From NCBI GenBank assembly GCA_017413105.1, contig JAFPVA010000204.1, positions 1 to 64,000 of the forward strand: DNA of 64,000 nucleotides, read 5' to 3'. This document shows, piece after piece, positions 48,111-56,269 of the stretch. Positions within the stretch are counted from its first letter, which is position 1. Every line of letters begins with the position of its first letter. A program made the translations under genes and the position numbers. The notes under the pieces are model-generated. The model saw only the letters and a list, made by a program, of their open reading frames with translations. It had not been told where the DNA came from and ran no database searches. This DNA is from Butyrivibrio sp. GTDB lineage: Bacteria; Bacillota; Clostridia; Lachnospirales; Lachnospiraceae.

Positions 48111-49460
48111 ATGCAAAAAGAAAACAAAATGGGCGTTATGCCTGTAAAACAGCTAATTATATCCATGTCTCTGCCAATGATGATTTCTATGCTTGTGCAG
48201 GCTCTTTACAACGTGGTAGACAGTATCTTCGTAGCAAAACTGTCAGAGGATGCACTTACAGCCGTAACACTGGCATTTCCTATGCAGAATCTCATGATTG
48301 CCCTTGCATCCGGAACAGGCGTCGGTATCAATGCTCTTTTATCCAGATCTCTCGGAGAGAAGAAATTCGAAAACTCCGATGCTGCTGCGAATATGGGACT
48401 TCTTCTCACATTCTTTAATTATTTAGTATTCCTGATCATCGGCATCTTCTTTGCAGGTCCATTCATTCATTCTCAGACCAACATTGAGGCTATTGCAAAC
48501 TATGGTAAGGAATATCTTACAATAATCTGCTGTCTTTCATTTGGTGTCTTTTTCCAGGTTACTTTTGAAAGACTTTTACAGTCTACCGGAAAGACCATAT
48601 ACAGCATGATTACTCAGGCTACTGGTGCATTGATCAATATTATATTTGATCCGCTCCTTATTTTCGGAATCGGTCCTTTTCCTGCACTTGGTGTTGCAGG
48701 AGCAGCCTATGCAACAATACTTGGACAGCTTGTCGCATCAATAATAGGCCTTTTCTGCAATCTGAAATTCAATAATGAGATCCACATCAGCCTGAAAAAA
48801 ATCCTTAAGCCTTCATCAAGAATTATAGGCGAAATTTACTATGTTGGAGTGCCTTCCATCCTGATGATGTCAATTGGTTCTATCATGACTTATCTGATGA
48901 ACAGAATACTTGGAAGCTTCTCTTCCACAGCAACTGCCGTATTTGGTGTTTATTTCAAATTACAGAGTTTCTTCTTTATGCCTGTATTTGGTCTTAATAA
49001 CGGCCTTATTCCTGTACTTGCATATAACTATGGTGCCAGAAATAAGGACAGGATAAAGCAGGCCCTGAGATTTGCTTTAATGCTTGCTGTATCTATCATG
49101 ATCGTAGGTACACTGTGCTTTTTAACAATACCATCCGTTTTGTTATCTATGTTTAATGCTTCAGAAAGCATGGTTGCAATAGGAATTCCAGCTCTTAGGA
49201 TTATCAGCTTATCCTTCCCAATAGCCGGAATATGTATTGCCATGGGCTCTATCTTCCAGGCATTTTCAAAGAGTTTTTATTCACTCTTTGTGTCCATCGG
49301 TCGTCAGCTTGTAGTGCTTATTCCTATTGCATGGCTTCTCTCCTTAACCGGTGTTCTGGACAATGTTTGGTGGGCATTCCCTATAGCAGAACTTGCATCT
49401 GTTGTTCTGTCAACCTTCTTCTTTAAGAAACTGTATTCTTCTACTGTTGCAAAAATGTGA
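48111..49460 (+). CDS. MATE-family multidrug/metabolite efflux transporter
   Basis: The 449-residue protein has about twelve membrane segments and the MATE pattern, with PVKQLIISMSLPMMISMLVQ, YNVVDSIFVAKLSEDALTA near the start and a repeat in the second half (AVFGVYFKLQSFFFMPVFGL). It exports cationic compounds in exchange for sodium or protons. The start at 48111 is preferred over the GTG at 48096, because AGGTGAGG lies 9 bases before it. A short AAACCA/TGGTTT hairpin follows the stop at 49475-49489 and may be a weak terminator. Confidence 0.9.
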   Translation: MQKENKMGVMPVKQLIISMSLPMMISMLVQALYNVVDSIFVAKLSEDALTAVTLAFPMQNLMIALASGTGVGINALLSRSLGEKKFENSDAAANMGLLLTFFNYLVFLIIGIFFAGPFIHSQTNIEAIANYGKEYLTIICCLSFGVFFQVTFERLLQSTGKTIYSMITQATGALINIIFDPLLIFGIGPFPALGVAGAAYATILGQLVASIIGLFCNLKFNNEIHISLKKILKPSSRIIGEIYYVGVPSILMMSIGSIMTYLMNRILGSFSSTATAVFGVYFKLQSFFFMPVFGLNNGLIPVLAYNYGARNKDRIKQALRFALMLAVSIMIVGTLCFLTIPSVLLSMFNASESMVAIGIPALRIISLSFPIAGICIAMGSIFQAFSKSFYSLFVSIGRQLVVLIPIAWLLSLTGVLDNVWWAFPIAELASVVLSTFFFKKLYSSTVAKM

Positions 49461-49587
49461 TTCTCTATACACCCAAACCACCTTGGTTTACAAGTACTTT
49501 TTCTCAAAAAGTGTGTTTTTGTGCGCTTTTTCAGTATTGTGCACTAAAATCCGATACAATTTTTGGCATTTTTTCGCTTTTGCATAC

Positions 49588-49616
49588 TTGTATGGTGCAT
49601 AAAATGGGTGTAGAAT
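49588..49616 (+). promoter_or_regulatory. Promoter of the HU gene
   Basis: TTGTAT (49588-49593) and TAGAAT (49611-49616) are separated by 17 bases, about 45 bases before the HU start. Confidence 0.6.
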
Positions 49617-49661
49617 TTTACATGGTAGTATAAAATACTCAATTTGAGGGAGGTATTAACA

Positions 49662-49946
49662 ATGAATAAAACAGAACTCGTTGATGCTATTGCAAAGGAA
49701 ACCGGTCTTTCTAAGAAAGATTCCGAGAAGGCTGTTAAGGCTTTCACTGAGGCTGTTTCAAAAGAGCTTAAGAAAAAAGGCAAAGTTCAGCTTGTAGGCT
49801 TTGGAACATTCGAAACAGCTAAGAGAGCAGCTAGAACAGGTAAGAATCCTCAGACTGGCGCAGCTATTAAGATTCCTGCAGCAGTTGTTCCTAAGTTCAA
49901 AGCTGGTAAGGCTCTTAAGGACGCTGTTAATGGCAAAAAGAAATAA
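49662..49946 (+). CDS. hup: DNA-binding protein HU
   Basis: The 94-residue histone-like protein begins MNKTELVDAIAKETGLSKKD and has the DNA-clamping arm region VGFGTFETAKRAARTGKNPQ and KIPAAVVPKFKAGKALKDAV. It bends and compacts DNA and often assists replication initiation. GGGAGGT precedes the ATG at 49662; the upstream alternative is only leader. A good promoter and terminator make it monocistronic. It lies about 1.8 kb from parA, near the origin. Confidence 0.95.
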   Translation: MNKTELVDAIAKETGLSKKDSEKAVKAFTEAVSKELKKKGKVQLVGFGTFETAKRAARTGKNPQTGAAIKIPAAVVPKFKAGKALKDAVNGKKK

Positions 49947-49960
49947 TTTATAAAATATGA

Positions 49961-50000
49961 AGACCTCTTGGAGCTTGATCCAAGAGGTCTTTTTATTTTT
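49961..50000 (+). terminator. Intrinsic terminator of HU
   Basis: AGACCTCTTG and CAAGAGGTCT form a perfect 10-bp stem around GAGCTTGATC, followed by TTTTTATTTTT. Confidence 0.9.
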
Positions 50001-50042
50001 ATTAAGTCTAAGTTTAAAGTTTAAATTTCATCTGTTATTGTT

Positions 50043-50927
50043 TTAGTGTCTTTCTCTAAGTCTTTCTTCAAGTGCCTTATGAGCCTGATAAATGTCGTTA
50101 TTTACAGCCCAATCCTTTTCAATAAGATTTCGAATGTACTTTGTAGCAGACATGTTTGAGGCCTTAGCCATATGCTCGACATAATCTCTTAATCCTCTAA
50201 TATCCAAAAGAAGAAATTTGTCTTTCTCATATCTGCTTGTTTTTTCCTGTTTTTCAGCCTTTGTGGTTGTCTTTGGAGAATTTACTACAGGTTCATTTAC
50301 AGGCGCAATTACAGGCTCCTGATACGATAATTGAGGTATATTTCCCATTGACTGCTGATATGTTGTATATATCGGCTGCTGGTAAGCCTGTGGCTGAATC
50401 TGTGGTTGAATATATGCCTGTGGCTGAATTTGTGGCTGAATTTGCGGCTGAATCTGATGCTGAGCCTGAGGTTGATACTGCTGCTGCATTATTGGCTCTG
50501 AGACAATTGGTTGAGTCTGTGCTACCGGTGTTTCCTGTACTGGGGCACTAACATTCACCTCCGGTTCAGGCTGATTAATGTGAGGAACATTTTGTACTGG
50601 CTGAACCGTCGGTTCCGGATGATTATTTACCTGCTCTTGAACTATTGGTTCCTGTTTTTTAGCTGGCTCTTGTTGTTCATTCTTTAGTGTCTCCTCAGAC
50701 GCAGCAACGTTTTCATTGAAAGCAGGTGCTATTTCTTCTACTATTACTACTGGTTCTGGCTCAGGTAATATCTTCGGTTCTTCCTTAACTTCAGTTTTTA
50801 CCTCAGGCTTTTTGGACTCTGCGTTGACTGTTTTAGTCTCTTTTTCATCAAGCCTTGTCATCCCAGCAAAAAGCCCCTTAGATGCCTTATTTACGCCACT
50901 TTTTAATTTATCTGCCTTGCTTGCCAT
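50043..50927 (-). CDS. Probable plasmid partition adaptor (ParB-role protein) with Gln/Pro-rich linker
   Basis: The 294-residue protein has a basic N terminus (KADKLKSGVNKASKGLFAG), which in such adaptors contacts ParA. A long Glu/Pro/Gln/Val-rich unstructured linker (about 35-225) with repeats of the type QPQIQPQ follows, then a C-terminal folded part (about 235-294: KFLLLDIRGLRDYVEHMAKA) that may be a ribbon-helix-helix or helix-turn-helix DNA binder. It has no ParB/Spo0J nuclease-like domain. It starts in the TGATG overlap with parA, so the two are coupled. Its role as centromere binder is inferred from this position. Confidence 0.7.
   Translation of the reverse strand: MASKADKLKSGVNKASKGLFAGMTRLDEKETKTVNAESKKPEVKTEVKEEPKILPEPEPVVIVEEIAPAFNENVAASEETLKNEQQEPAKKQEPIVQEQVNNHPEPTVQPVQNVPHINQPEPEVNVSAPVQETPVAQTQPIVSEPIMQQQYQPQAQHQIQPQIQPQIQPQAYIQPQIQPQAYQQPIYTTYQQSMGNIPQLSYQEPVIAPVNEPVVNSPKTTTKAEKQEKTSRYEKDKFLLLDIRGLRDYVEHMAKASNMSATKYIRNLIEKDWAVNNDIYQAHKALEERLRERH
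50383..50464 (-). repeat. Degenerate repeat encoding the Gln/Pro linker
   Basis: Units close to TGTGGCTGAAT (plus strand) recur about seven times and encode Gln-Pro-Gln-Ile repeats in the ParB-role protein. The reading frame is kept. Confidence 0.7.
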
Positions 50928-51754
50928 CACTCATCCTCCTCAAGGAATTCATCGATAAAATCATCGTAATCTCTTGCTGCCTGGGATCCCCCGGCATATT
51001 CAAACAGATCCATCTTCATTGTCTGCGCTTCCTCTACTGAAACATTAAGCCTGATTTTTGACTTAAATACCTTTGTTTCAAGGAATTTTGCTTTTTCTTC
51101 GATATCTTTTATCCAAATCTTTGAATTAGAGGTATTTCTGACCTTTGTAACCAGTATTCCATCTACTTTGAGCTTATCATTTGTGTAGTCATGGATCTGA
51201 CCGATAAACTTGTAAAGCCTTGATAATCCCTGCAGCGAATATGCTCCCGGTTCAAGAGGAATTATAACTTCATCTGCTACTGTTAAAATATTCATAAGTA
51301 CTACGCCAAGAGCAGGACTACAATCAAACACACAGTAGTCATATTCCTTTTCAATATCTGAAAAAGCCTCTTTAATCAGCCTTTCACGGCCTATTCCTGT
51401 AAATGTCATATCTGCCGATGCCAGATCAATTCCACCTACAATCAGATCCAAATTCTCAGCAATTGGTATAATTGCCTTATTTATATTCTTTTTCCTATCC
51501 ATTACTTCGAATAGCTTTGCAGGTACATTCTTGTAAAAGTATTCCTGCTGCTCTTCAGAAAGCTCCTCAATATCCTCAGGATCCGGATCTATTTCATTAA
51601 GGTCTATTCCTGCTGTCATCGAGAGATTTTCCTGTGGATCTGCATCAACAACCAAGACCCTATATCCTCTTCTGGCAAGGCCTACAGCCATTGCATAACT
51701 AGACGTGGTCTTAGCTACGCCCCCTTTTTGATTACTAAATGCTACTATTCGCAT
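50927..51754 (-). CDS. parA: ParA-family partition ATPase
   Basis: The 275-residue ATPase starts MRIVAFSNQKGGVAKTTSS with the deviant Walker A lysine pair, and continues with VLVVDADPQENLSM and YDYCVFDCSPALGVVLMN. It is close to the Soj/ParA group that moves or positions plasmids and chromosome origins by ATP-dependent nucleoid binding. The start at 51754 is set by GGGAGGAG; the longer reading to 51787 overlaps the promoter leader. No N-terminal DNA-binding extension is present, so repression probably rests with its partner. The promoter contains an 18-bp palindrome. Confidence 0.93.
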   Translation of the reverse strand: MRIVAFSNQKGGVAKTTSSYAMAVGLARRGYRVLVVDADPQENLSMTAGIDLNEIDPDPEDIEELSEEQQEYFYKNVPAKLFEVMDRKKNINKAIIPIAENLDLIVGGIDLASADMTFTGIGRERLIKEAFSDIEKEYDYCVFDCSPALGVVLMNILTVADEVIIPLEPGAYSLQGLSRLYKFIGQIHDYTNDKLKVDGILVTKVRNTSNSKIWIKDIEEKAKFLETKVFKSKIRLNVSVEEAQTMKMDLFEYAGGSQAARDYDDFIDEFLEEDE

Positions 51755-51800
51755 AACTCCTCCCAAATTTATATCTATATGATTCAAGTCAACAGTATTT

Positions 51801-51829
51801 ATTATACTTCATGGAGTATAGTTATTCAA
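51801..51829 (-). promoter_or_regulatory. par operon promoter with internal palindrome
   Basis: On the minus strand TTGAAT (51824-51829) and a perfect TATAAT (51801-51806) are 17 bases apart. The palindrome TATACTTCATGGAGTATA (51803-51820) overlaps the -10, a place where a repressor would block the promoter, as in autoregulated par operons. Confidence 0.65.
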
Positions 51830-51884
51830 TAATTGATATTGAAAATATAGAATATATTCGTTCTAAAGAAGATATACTACAAAT

Positions 51885-51898
51885 ATGTTATATAACAT
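51885..51898. repeat. Palindrome ATGTTATATAACAT upstream of parA
   Basis: This perfect 14-bp palindrome shares its GTTATATAAC core with the 32-bp palindrome after rep (56217-56248) and with a site at 58296-58305. It may be a protein-binding site; in DNA this rich in A+T chance cannot be excluded. Confidence 0.5.
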
Positions 51899-51904
51899 TA
51901 TTCT

Positions 51905-54046
51905 TTCTATTGTTTTACTTTTGATATTTATTTCATGAGCATGTCTTATAGTTTTACAACTAATACTGCTCATTTGTTTATACATATATATTGTATATTA
52001 TATCTATTATATATCTTATATTACTCTCTTTTCACGCGTAGTACTACATTACCCACTATATTTCTTCAGTCATATGCGTTATATCTGTTATATAATACCC
52101 TATTAGTATTTATATTATATAATTTATCTATTTTATTTCTCTTTTTACTTTTATATACGTTATATGTCTCAAATATCTAATACATACCACTATCTAGAAA
52201 ATTATATATCACATATATTTTATTTTATATATTTTGTATCTATAAGTGAAATATGTATAATTATTTTTTTAGCAGCCTGTATTTATATTACACATTTAAA
52301 AAATATGTTCTATATGTGTTATATGTCATTCATCATTAAATACTTTTTATATTTAATATATAACATGTTTATCATATATTATAATCTTATTTTTTCTAAA
52401 AATATTTTGTAAAATACATAATGTTACTATTATATATGTCATATATATACTTTAATTATAATCAATTATTTTCTTAATGCCTGGAGAAGACTTCTACTTT
52501 GTGTTTGCAGTTTAAGTGTGCAATCGTCTCCTTGTTATATATTTTATATATTTTCAATTGTAGAATTCAAATTTAAGATCTGTAATCCAATTCTACATAA
52601 GAAAATATTATGAACTCTATTTCATAAACACCATATATTAGGTATATAAATATGTTGTATTTGCTATATATCATATACATTTCTTTTTTTAAAGTCTATT
52701 TATATATAACATGTAATCATATGTATACTATATGTTTATGTTATTTATGTGTTATTTATATGTTATGTATATCATATAATCTAATGCTAATTATACGTAT
52801 TATATATCAAATCAATATAGCGCCAATATGTTATATATGCTCTATATTGTAAATGCTATGAATATATTATCGATATATAATAGCATTTATGTATTATATA
52901 CTTATATATCTTATGCATCGTGAATACCTCATATGTTTTATATCGCTAATATACAGAATCTATTACATACATAGTATTTGATATATATGTGTATCATAAT
53001 ATATTTATTTATGATATAGATTATAATCATAATATGCAATATGTTGCATATATTAATAATATGATAAATGAAAAAGATATAAAAAATATTATATACATTG
53101 AAAATATGAAAAATATAGTTTATAATATATAGTGATTTGATATGTAATAGATGTGTTATAAAAAAAATATATTATAAAGTATTCATGATGCATATAAATG
53201 AAATATACTTTTTATAAAATTAGTGATCAAGATGCGTGCCAGGTATACTAAACAATAAAATAGCCATCTGGAAGTTCATAATATAGGTGCAACCATTAAA
53301 AAACGCAAAACCATTATTTTTCATCAACTTTTGTAGTGTATTTATTCATTTCGTTTTGTATTGCGTTTTCAGCCAGTGGCGACTAACAATTAGTTGTATA
53401 GAGCCATTAAAAAAATATTATCAAAATATAAATAATTTATAAAAACTAGAAAACATTTTGATGCAATGTAGGCATAATAAGTGCAATTATTCCAGAATCC
53501 GCATAAACACTGGCCTTATTGATAATAAGCGTTATAGTTGCCAAAAAAATAATGTGACTTGCAATATTTCTTGCATTTTAAAAGATTTTGCAGGAACTAT
53601 TAGTAATATAATGATGCAAAATATTTCAAAAAAAATATGGGATTTTCAGCATTATAAAATCTAGTTTTAATAATGTATGTTATCTTAAAATGGTTATCAA
53701 TAATCCGTAAATTGTATTGAACGAAGCGGTCAATATTTTTTTACAAATCCTTGATCATAACTGAAGAAAATCTAAGCAATAGTGTATCATATGTTATATT
53801 TATCTAGCAATTTTTAACTGATCTAGAAACAATTTTCCAATTATCCCTTATATAATCAAAATAGATTTTTGTTGTAATATACCATAATTATTTATAATAT
53901 TAATTTTAGAATTATTTATATTCGGTACCACACGATATTTTATACTGACAATAATTAATTTTAAAATTAATCATAGTAATATCCATATAAACAACTATTT
54001 AGATACATTATTTAAGATCATAAACCTCCAAATTGAATTTATGTTT
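51905..54046. other. A+T-rich gene-free region between parA and the iterons
   Basis: About 2.1 kb with no convincing gene: the open frames here are short, lack ribosome sites and have low-complexity Ile/Tyr/Phe composition. The first 1.3 kb is almost entirely A and T, rich in TATATGTTATAT-type sequence; TATATAACAT(G) copies lie at 52357-52367 and 52703-52713, and ATGTTATATA at 52828-52837. The part from 53.25 kb is less extreme, with no clear feature. Position and composition suit a centromere or DNA-unwinding region next to the origin, but this is inference. Confidence 0.6.
52476..52535. other. Less A+T-rich island with nested inverted repeats
   Basis: Inside the A+T-rich stretch, about 60 bases of ordinary composition contain GGAGA...TCTCC (outer arm) and TTGCA...TGCAA (inner arm). 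This could be a structured RNA or a binding site. No promoter was recognised. Confidence 0.4.
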
Positions 54047-54090
54047 AAAAAGAAAGAACTTGCAGAATTATTTCCCTGCAAGTTCTTTCT
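54047..54090 (-). terminator. Strong hairpin, terminator-like on the minus strand, with no known gene
   Basis: AGAAAGAACTTGCAG (54051-54065) and CTGCAAGTTCTTTCT (54076-54090) form a perfect 15-bp stem with a 10-base loop. On the minus strand it ends in a T run, so it looks like an intrinsic terminator for RNA made leftward from the iteron region, where no gene was found. Confidence 0.65.
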
Positions 54091-54679
54091 AATTTCTGGA
54101 AGAGTATTAGAAAAAGATTACAAAACTAAAGGTGACTAAAAAAGGAATGATCATGAAATTTATTAATTCTATATATAATTTAACAAAATGCAGGATGATA
54201 AAAATAATACATTTTTGACGTATTCAGAAGATATATGCCAGGTTTGATATACAGCCAAAAGTTGTTTATTAAATAATAAATACAACTATTTTTTATTAAT
54301 TAATGTGCGTGGTAAACGCTGTAATCATGCGTATTATTGCGATTAGCAGTGACTAAAAAGGGATTAAAAGGATATAAAAAAGGGAATATTAAGCTATATA
54401 AAAGGGCTGAAAAGGTGAACAAAAAGGGAATATATAGAAATAATAAAAAAGTGTACAAAAAAGGGATTAAAAGCGATGTTTTATGGTATTTAAAGTGTAT
54501 AAAAGGGGAATCAGGAATTAAAGGTGACTAAAAAGGGAATAATTATAATCGAAGTCTTCCGGATCATATAATTAGAATCTATTTATAACCTAAAAAGAAG
54601 TATTGTGTAGTACATAAAAATACTAAAGGTGACTGAAAAGGGAACAAAAATCTCTAAAGGTGAACAAAAAGGGAATTGT

Positions 54680-54688
54680 TTATCCACA
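54680..54688 (+). promoter_or_regulatory. DnaA box TTATCCACA
   Basis: A perfect match to the DnaA box consensus lies between iterons 9 and 10. Iteron plasmids commonly have one or a few such boxes at the origin. Confidence 0.8.
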
Positions 54689-54894
54689 GGAAGTTATGTA
54701 AACGGGTGTGAAAGGTGACTAAAAAGGGATTAATATTAACCATATAAGTCAAACCAATACAGTTTATGGTGATGTAAAGGGGCGCAAATATATCATGAGG
54801 TGCACAAAAAGGGAACAAAAATTACAAACTATTATGGTCAACAAATTATAGGGTATAAAGTACCGTAAAGGCACAATATATGGGCAAAAAATAC

Positions 54895-54922
54895 TTGAAA
54901 GTGACAAAAAAGGGAATATAAT
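54895..54922 (+). promoter_or_regulatory. rep promoter containing an iteron
   Basis: TTGAAA (54895-54900) and TATAAT (54917-54922) are 16 bases apart, and an iteron (54897-54917) fills the spacer. Rep binding here should repress its own gene, the usual autoregulation of iteron replicons. Confidence 0.65.
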
Positions 54923-55037
54923 AATTATTGAAGTAAATAAAAAGGGAATGTTATTTTTCACATTTCATTTTCAGGTGTATAAAAAAGGAATCCTTTTTGG
55001 TGTAATAAAAGGGAACGACCATTATTGTGGGGGAAAT

Positions 55038-56207
55038 ATGCAAGATAAGAAAAGAGAGCAGTTAGTTGTAAGTAAAAGTTACAAGAAATCTAATGAGCTC
55101 ATAAATGCCATGGGAAAAGGGACAGCACTTAGCCAGAAGCTATTTGCAATAGGAATGCAGAATATTAAGATTGATAATACCAACAATGTTGTTGCTACTA
55201 TTTATGGATCTGAACTCAGGAAGATGTTTCATTCCAGTTCAGGTTCGTTATATGAACACATTGAAGCGTTATGTGATAGGCAGATTAAGGGAGCAACTAT
55301 TTTTGACTGGAACTTACTTATGAAAGACCAGAAGAATGGTAAAATCGAGGCTCATCAGGTTGTAACGGATGCTTCTTTCAAAGATGGTACTCTTACTCTT
55401 AGATATAACAACTCTTTAACTGATAAAATAGTTAATCTGCAGAAAAACTACACTGTTTTAAGCCTTGCTGATACATTAAGCTTAAAAAGTGTATACTCGT
55501 TGCGCCTATATGAGATGCTAAAATCAGCGTATGATTACAAAAAAGCCTTGATAAAAGAAGGTGGAGTACTGGCTTTTGAATATAATCTGACAGAACTTAA
55601 GCTTGAACTTGGCATTATTACTTCCGGAGGAAATAAGGAAATAAAAGCGGAGCTGGAAAAAGAACGCCCTGATTACGATAAGATCGATGAACTTGCTGAA
55701 AAGACAGGGCAAACAAAATATAAAGAGTATAAAATCTTTAACAGAAATGTTCTTAGTAAAGCAAAGGATGAGCTTAATAGAAAGACTAGTCTTGATGTGG
55801 ATTATGAACCTATTAAGAGTGGAAGAAGAGCAGCCGGTATAAGATTTTACGTAAGCCAGAAAGAAAATCTTATCACAAATAAGAAAGAGCTTCCTGTTAT
55901 CAACAAAGATGAGATTCTCGATGAGCTCATTGAGCTTTTGCATGGAGATTTTAAGGTAAAAGAGATTCGTGAGATTGCTGAGTTTGCTGGATATGATCTT
56001 GAAAAGATTAGAAAATCCTACGAATATATGCAATCATATGTTACTACAATTGATGTTCCTATAGCATTTATGAAGGAATGCATCAAAAACGAATACTATA
56101 ATAGTAAGGCTGAACCGTTTGTTCCTAAAGAAAACAAATTTAATACTTTTCAACATAATTCAAACGATAATTTTGAAGAACTGGAAAGATTGTTATTGGA
56201 TAATTGA
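55038..56207 (+). CDS. rep: Rep_3-family replication initiator protein
   Basis: The 389-residue protein has two winged-helix halves typical of Rep_3/RepB initiators. The first (about 15-160) contains VSKSYKKSNELINAMGK and LTLRYNNSLTDKIVNLQKNY; the second (about 160-290) contains LKSVYSLRLYEMLKSAYDY. A C-terminal extension to 389 is rich in charged residues and of unknown use. It should bind the iterons directly upstream, open the origin and recruit DnaA and the helicase. The start at 55038 is supported by GTGGGGGAAAT; the upstream frame is made of iterons. Codon use is more A+T-rich than in the left part of the window. Confidence 0.88.
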   Translation: MQDKKREQLVVSKSYKKSNELINAMGKGTALSQKLFAIGMQNIKIDNTNNVVATIYGSELRKMFHSSSGSLYEHIEALCDRQIKGATIFDWNLLMKDQKNGKIEAHQVVTDASFKDGTLTLRYNNSLTDKIVNLQKNYTVLSLADTLSLKSVYSLRLYEMLKSAYDYKKALIKEGGVLAFEYNLTELKLELGIITSGGNKEIKAELEKERPDYDKIDELAEKTGQTKYKEYKIFNRNVLSKAKDELNRKTSLDVDYEPIKSGRRAAGIRFYVSQKENLITNKKELPVINKDEILDELIELLHGDFKVKEIREIAEFAGYDLEKIRKSYEYMQSYVTTIDVPIAFMKECIKNEYYNSKAEPFVPKENKFNTFQHNSNDNFEELERLLLDN

Positions 56208-56216
56208 TATTATACA

Positions 56217-56248
56217 AGGCATATATGTTATATAACATATATGCCTTA
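56217..56248. promoter_or_regulatory. 32-bp perfect palindrome between rep and the AAA ATPase gene
   Basis: AAGGCATATATGTTAT is followed directly by its exact reverse complement. It lies 9 bases after the rep stop and 13 bases before the ribosome site of the next gene. It may act as operator, cruciform or transcription attenuator; there is no loop and no T run, so it is not a normal terminator. Confidence 0.75.
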
Positions 56249-56269
56249 AATTATAAAAAAGGAGGCTGC

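Larger units (their letters stand above)
54128..55016 (+). repeat. Iteron array: fifteen copies of a 19-22-bp direct repeat
   Basis: Copies near AAGGTGACTAAAAAGGGAAT begin at 54128, 54347, 54367, 54411, 54448, 54492, 54520, 54625, 54656, 54711, 54796, 54897, 54931, 54973 and 54997, all in the same direction. The best copies (54520, 54656, 54711) differ at one to three positions. Spacing is irregular (20 to about 220 bases), unlike the even spacing of classical iterons. Such repeats are the binding sites of the Rep protein encoded directly downstream. Confidence 0.9.
54128..55037. other. Probable replication origin
   Basis: The iterons, one perfect DnaA box (54680-54688), adjacent A+T-rich DNA on the left and the rep gene on the right make up a standard iteron origin. 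No other gene lies in this stretch; the Lys-rich open frame at 54337-54531 is an effect of the repeats. Confidence 0.85.

Noticed and set aside
50383-50464. Short regular repeats that could suggest a CRISPR array
   Set aside because: The units are short, have no unique spacers and encode a Gln/Pro linker in frame.
51935-52852. Three open frames rich in Ile, Tyr, Leu and Phe
   Set aside because: They come from A+T-rich TATATA-type sequence without starts, ribosome sites or domain features.
53458-53664. 68-residue open frame in the gene-free region
   Set aside because: No ribosome site or promoter, low-complexity A+T-driven composition, no recognisable motif.
54337-54531. Lys/Gly-rich 64-residue open frame
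   Set aside because: It is the translation of iteron copies; no ribosome site and no protein-like composition.
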